Below, piece after piece: positions 60,490 through 64,000 of a stretch of 64,000 nt of DNA (position 1 is the first letter of the stretch; each line of letters opens with the position of its first letter). Below the pieces are notes generated by a model. The model saw nothing but the letters and a program-made list of their open reading frames with translations. It did no database searches and was not told where the DNA came from. The position numbers and the translations under genes are program-made. This DNA comes from Chelydra serpentina. Its lineage: Eukaryota; Chordata; Testudines; Chelydridae. Location: the NCBI GenBank assembly GCA_037349315.1, contig JBAIAC010000008.1, forward strand, positions 37,670,001-37,734,000, in the 5' to 3' direction.

Positions 60490-60655
60490 AGACTAGTACA
60501 TTTTTCAAAAGTTCCTAAGTGACTTAGGACTGGAGCCTGAGTTCCATTTTCAAAGGTGACTAAAAGATCTCTTCAAAGGTGAAGAGATTAAGTTCCATTG
60601 ACTATTAATGAAATGTGGGCTCCTAGATCTTGTCTGAAAATGGGACTGAAACAAG
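60490..60655. repeat. Degraded hairpin repeat
   Basis: TTTTTCAAAAGTTCCTAAGT and GACTTAGGA, TTCCATTTTCAAAGG and AAGTTCCATTGACT are the words of the miniature family found intact at 37941-38049. Confidence 0.45.
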
Positions 60656-60711
60656 GTTACCATTCACCATTAGTACAATTACATTTTTACTCCCAAGAGC
60701 TGTTAATATAC

Positions 60712-60824
60712 CTCCAAAAAATGACCAAGGCTGCAAAAGCTTCCTCTAATATCTTCTGATTATGCCAATATGCTGCAGCCTCACTTGCATGTACGTTGTT
60801 TCGCTCTTGTTTTGTAACATCTTT
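60712..60824 (-). CDS. Candidate internal exon, unknown gene
   Basis: Minus strand, acceptor GATTTTTCCCAG, donor GGAG|GTATAT. Of the three frames only one is open through the 113 bases, reading KDVTKQERNNVHAS, AAAYWHNQKILEEAFAALV and IFW, a helical and globular-looking peptide. It enters in phase 0 and leaves two bases. Confidence 0.45.
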
Positions 60825-61635
60825 CTGGGAAAAATCATCACAAAAGATACATTGCATTAATTGTATTTTCCTTTAACCATCCTTTTTCTGGTCAGTTTGA
60901 AATCTCAATTCTCACAAGTCATATAGATTTTCACACAAATAAGGAAATGATTGGCAGTTTCTTAATTCTCAGGATAAAACTCATCTTAACTGGAAACACT
61001 TTTGCAATTTGCATATATTGACAATTGCTGATCTCTGGTATCTCCAATGCACAAATAGACACAGATACAGGCCGGGAAACAATAAGTCTCCCAAAGCAGT
61101 GTAAAATATGGGAACAGTTAATATTTGAAATGAATGGTAATCTCTTGATTTTCGTTCTTATTTTTAACTTTGTTTTATACAGTAATGTAAATACAATATA
61201 CGGTCATTGGTGTTAAAAAAAACTTCCACATTTGTTCAGTTCTACAGTGTTTCTTCTTAGAGGAGGGAGTAACTGCAGAATCTCTGATACCACTGCATGA
61301 TAACAGTAGATAAATGTTGATATTTTAATTACATCAAGTGTGGGTAAAAATGTGATATATCTCCAAGATATATATGCAGCCCAGTTTATGATTTATGACC
61401 TGTACCTATACCTACAGATACAATATTATTATCAGTTGGATCCTGAGTAACATTTTATAAATCTGCATTTGTGTATTATTCATACCAAATGCTCAGTAAA
61501 ATAGAAGGTAAAAATCCCCCCAGAGAGATAATACTTTTTAACATTTTTTTATTTTTAAAAGGAAACACCCATGAGACAGAAGATGGTTTAGATTTTTCTT
61601 CTTTGAGAATAATGTTGTTGTCAATTTAATTATAC

Positions 61636-61736
61636 CATTCAGGAGAATCAAAATGATGGCATTTTACTTTTAATTTCTTCAAATTTTGTTTAAAAGCATC
61701 TTGCCAGTATTCTAGGTGCTTGCTTAGGCGAATAAC
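61636..61736 (-). CDS. Candidate internal exon, unknown gene
   Basis: Minus strand, acceptor AAATATTATAG, donor GAATG|GTATAA. The only open frame reads VIRLSKHLEYWQDAFKQNLK, continuing KLKVKCHHFDSPE. The aromatic YW pair and spacing of charged residues resemble the YW-containing block at 60712. With this donor it would create a stop at the next block; an earlier donor (AAA|GTAAAA at 61667/61668) keeps the frame. Upstream exons beyond 61740 were not found with confidence. Confidence 0.4.
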
Positions 61737-61739
61737 CTA

Positions 61740-63119
61740 TAATATTTAAAGGATGAAAATAAATAAAAAGACTATTCAAACCAACCTGAATACACAAAAT
61801 ATAAAGTGACCGACTATACATGTAGATTAATTTTCACCATCAGACAATCTGCCGAATTAGGCACCAGAGGAACTCAAACACGGGCAGTGCATATCCTAGG
61901 GGAAGGACACTAATCATCACGGTGGCTCTTTTAGGATAGGTCTGTCTTTGGGAGTGTTCTTGTGGGAAGTTCTGAAAGATCTCCATGTCATTGTAATGTG
62001 GAACAAAAAAATTCAAAACCACAAAAAATTTTGTGAAGTGGAATTCTTGTTTTCTCGCCAGCCTGACTTCTTGCTTCCTCATCCCAGCACCTTGTGGCAC
62101 CTGGGAATTCTGTTGAATAACCTATGTTCTGTCTTCCCTGGCTATTAATGTGTGTCATAAACATTTTAAAATAAAAAAAAATGAAATTAAAAAATACTAA
62201 GGACATTCCTGGACATTAAACTGTAATTAAGATTGAGACAATACTCCAGACTGAAGAGTCAAAGCTCTTATAATTTCATAGTTGTTAGAGAAACCAATAA
62301 TAGCTCTGCTAAAGATGTGCTTTTTGTAGTTGAAAGACTTCAAAAGTCCTCTGTCTTTTCATGTCATGCTTTAGCAGTTCAGAGAAGCAGGTATGAAAAT
62401 ACCACACAATACTATGCTCATTATTTTTAAAAGGAAGTAAAAGTGGTCAGTTATAATATGCACTCAATATATTCTACACTTGACAGCTACTACATGTCTC
62501 ACGTAACATATCTTCCTGTTAGGTAATTTTGCATTTCTTTTAGTATCAATATTCATTTATGGAGGTTTAATGTAGAATACATAATGCAAAATAAGATCCT
62601 ACAGGGAGCGCTAGGTGAAAAATGTGTCACAAAATCCAAAGCTATAGGAAATTTGCATGATATCAGGTATTGTTTCAAACTTCTAACTCATATTAGGTTT
62701 GCTGATAAGTTCATAAAAAGTATTGAGCAGATGGTTTTGCATTTAAATTATTTATATTTTATATTTTCCAGGTTTTCAATGCCAAGAGAGTGGCAATTCA
62801 GAAGTTGTGAGTTACACCTTTAAACCATAGTTTGCTCAGACCCAAAAGTCCAAGCGAACCATGATGTGTCAACCTACATACACCAAACCAAGGAATATAA
62901 TTCACAAACGCCTGAATGGCACATAGATCTACCCTAGGTACTTATGTGACCCCATTACAGTAGTGTCGGAGCACCTCACAATCTTTAATGCAATAATCCT
63001 CATAGTGCCCTAAACATGGGACTATGGGACATTCGAGTGTAGGACTCTCAGTCTCTCCTGTTGAAGTCATTCCACAGTGTAGGAAATACGTAATTATAAA
63101 TGTATTGTACCAGAGAGAT
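61740..63119. other. Non-coding, mostly unclassified
   Basis: A block at 62230-62430 and another at 61840-62150 look like repeats or old conserved sequence, but I could not place them. Around 62940-63010 GAGCACCTCACAATCTTTAA is MIR-like. Confidence 0.3.
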
Positions 63120-63290
63120 GACTCTATACTCAAATGGGTAGGACACTTATCTGAGATGTGGGCAGTATATGTTCAAATCCCTTGTTTACACCAGGCAGAG
63201 AGGAGGACTAAACTGGAGTCTCCAACATCCCAGGTGAGGACCCTAACCATGGGACTAACAGTTATAAGGGAGGGTGGCTCCTCCTTTCCT
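63120..63290. repeat. tRNA-like inverted repeat
   Basis: GGGTAGGACACTTATCTGAG and ATGTGGGCAG with TGTTCAAATCC are mirrored by TCCAACATCCCAGGTGAGGA and CCCTAACCA. It is the same inverted tRNA-like unit found inside the TAGAG elements at 44450-44580 and about 55555-55680, here without recognised TAGAG ends. Confidence 0.5.
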
Positions 63291-63459
63291 TCCCCTACCA
63301 GCTGTTTTGTATGGAATTAGATGTGCTCTGAAAACCAGATCAGGCCCCGCAATCCAGATACATGGGACAATGCCTATTTCCTGAATCTCACTGAGGCTCA
63401 GCTGGGAGCTAATGCTGAGCTGCTGGGTGGTGTCACACTGAGGCAGCTGTGCGCATGCT

Positions 63460-63640
63460 CAGTGCTGAAATTTAGGTGCTTTGGATTTTAAGGGTGGAAA
63501 CTGAGGCACCTTGGGAATTTAGGTGCCTACAGGATTAAGAAGCTGTTGAGCGGGGATTTTGCTAATGCCACTGGCACCTAAATAATTGGGCTTAAACACC
63601 TAATTCCCCATGTAAATATAGCCCTAACTGACTTGACCAA
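63460..63640. repeat. Unclassified repeat block
   Basis: GAAATTTAGGTGCTTTGG, GGAATTTAGGTGCCTACAGG and CACTGGCACCTAAATAATTG form loose inverted pairs of GGTGCCT/CACCTAA words, as in a hairpin repeat. Confidence 0.35.
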
Positions 63641-64000
63641 AGAAGCGACAAAGGGTCCTGTGGCACCTTATAGACTAACAGAGGTATTGAAGAATAAGCT
63701 TTCGTGGGTGAATACCCACTTCGGATGCAAGCAGTGGAAATATCCAGGGGCAGATATAAATGTGCAGGGAAGAGTCAGGCTAAAGATAACGAGGTTAGCT
63801 TAATCAGGGAGGGTGAGGCCCTCTTCTAGCAGTTGAGGTGTGAACACCAAAGGAGGAGAAACTGCTTTTGTAGTTGGCTAGCCATTCATAGTCTTTGTTT
63901 AGTCCTGAACCGATGGTGTCAAATTTGCAAATGAACTGAAGCTCTACAGTTTCTCTTTGGAGTCTGGTCCTGAAGTTTTTTTGCTGCAGGATGGCTACCT
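63640..64000 (-). repeat. Retrotransposon 3' region, Penelope-like (tentative)
   Basis: Minus strand: an upstream frame reads ICKFDTIGSGLNKDYEWLAN, then a stretch ending GAAAGC and TCTATAAGGTGCCACAGGAC. A hairpin (GTGGGT and ACCCAC at 63704-63719, loop of four) is followed on the minus strand by GAAA (63700-63703), the arrangement of stem II and the GAAA core of a hammerhead ribozyme, as known in Penelope-like elements. The CUGAUGA half of the core is not intact (CATCCGAAGT). The copy runs off the window end. Confidence 0.45.

Noticed and set aside
61840..62100. 86-codon minus-strand frame with an acceptor-like CCCCTAG
   Set aside because: No donor or phase connection to the candidate exons was found, and the sequence looks repeat-like.
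1..64000. CRISPR arrays, bacterial operons or phage
   Set aside because: No regularly spaced direct repeats, no ribosome-binding-site pattern, and the repeats are vertebrate type.

Overview
This window looks like vertebrate nuclear DNA, most likely from a cryptodiran turtle. It has long non-coding stretches, no bacterial-style gene packing, many CR1-family LINE fragments, and three copies of a tRNA-derived SINE that I recognise as the cryptodiran (Cry/PolIII) type at 5402-5605, 40481-40686 and 53634-53823. The species call is inference from repeat families recalled from memory, not from a database search.

Most of what can be read is fossil mobile DNA. The left part (1-12 kb) holds a long palindromic terminal-inverted-repeat (TIR) transposon (1248-3672) with a 5'-truncated RTE-type LINE inside it, bounded by a 7-bp duplication. 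Small inverted-repeat elements, a SINE, LINE remnants and MIR-like SINEs follow. From 12 to 25 kb the sequence is mostly AT-rich and unremarkable apart from a possible solo LTR and another palindromic element. From 25 to 31 kb there is the tail of a LINE with a restriction-like endonuclease, interrupted by a hAT-like element; then an L2-like LINE; then a CR1 copy split by a GC-rich hAT-like element. The 35-43 kb part contains a CR1 5' region, several elements with target-site duplications, and a nest in which an L2-like LINE is split by a CR1 that itself carries two tRNA-derived SINEs. The 44-57 kb part holds more palindromic elements, Penelope-like repeats, a Jockey/Vingi-like LINE and two good CR1 copies, one with a 296-codon open reading frame.

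The only candidate host gene lies at about 58.2-61.7 kb on the minus strand: a terminal coding exon followed upstream by small exon-like blocks with splice signals. I could not identify the protein and the splice phases are not fully resolved.

The most interesting pattern is a family of non-autonomous elements with ends like TAGAGCTGG and 8-bp target duplications (best at 37365-37774 and 55194-57406). Copies share ends but carry different centres: AT-rich repeats, a tRNA-like inverted segment, or another palindrome. No single coordinated biological system is visible; relations between features are mainly nesting order, which gives relative insertion ages.
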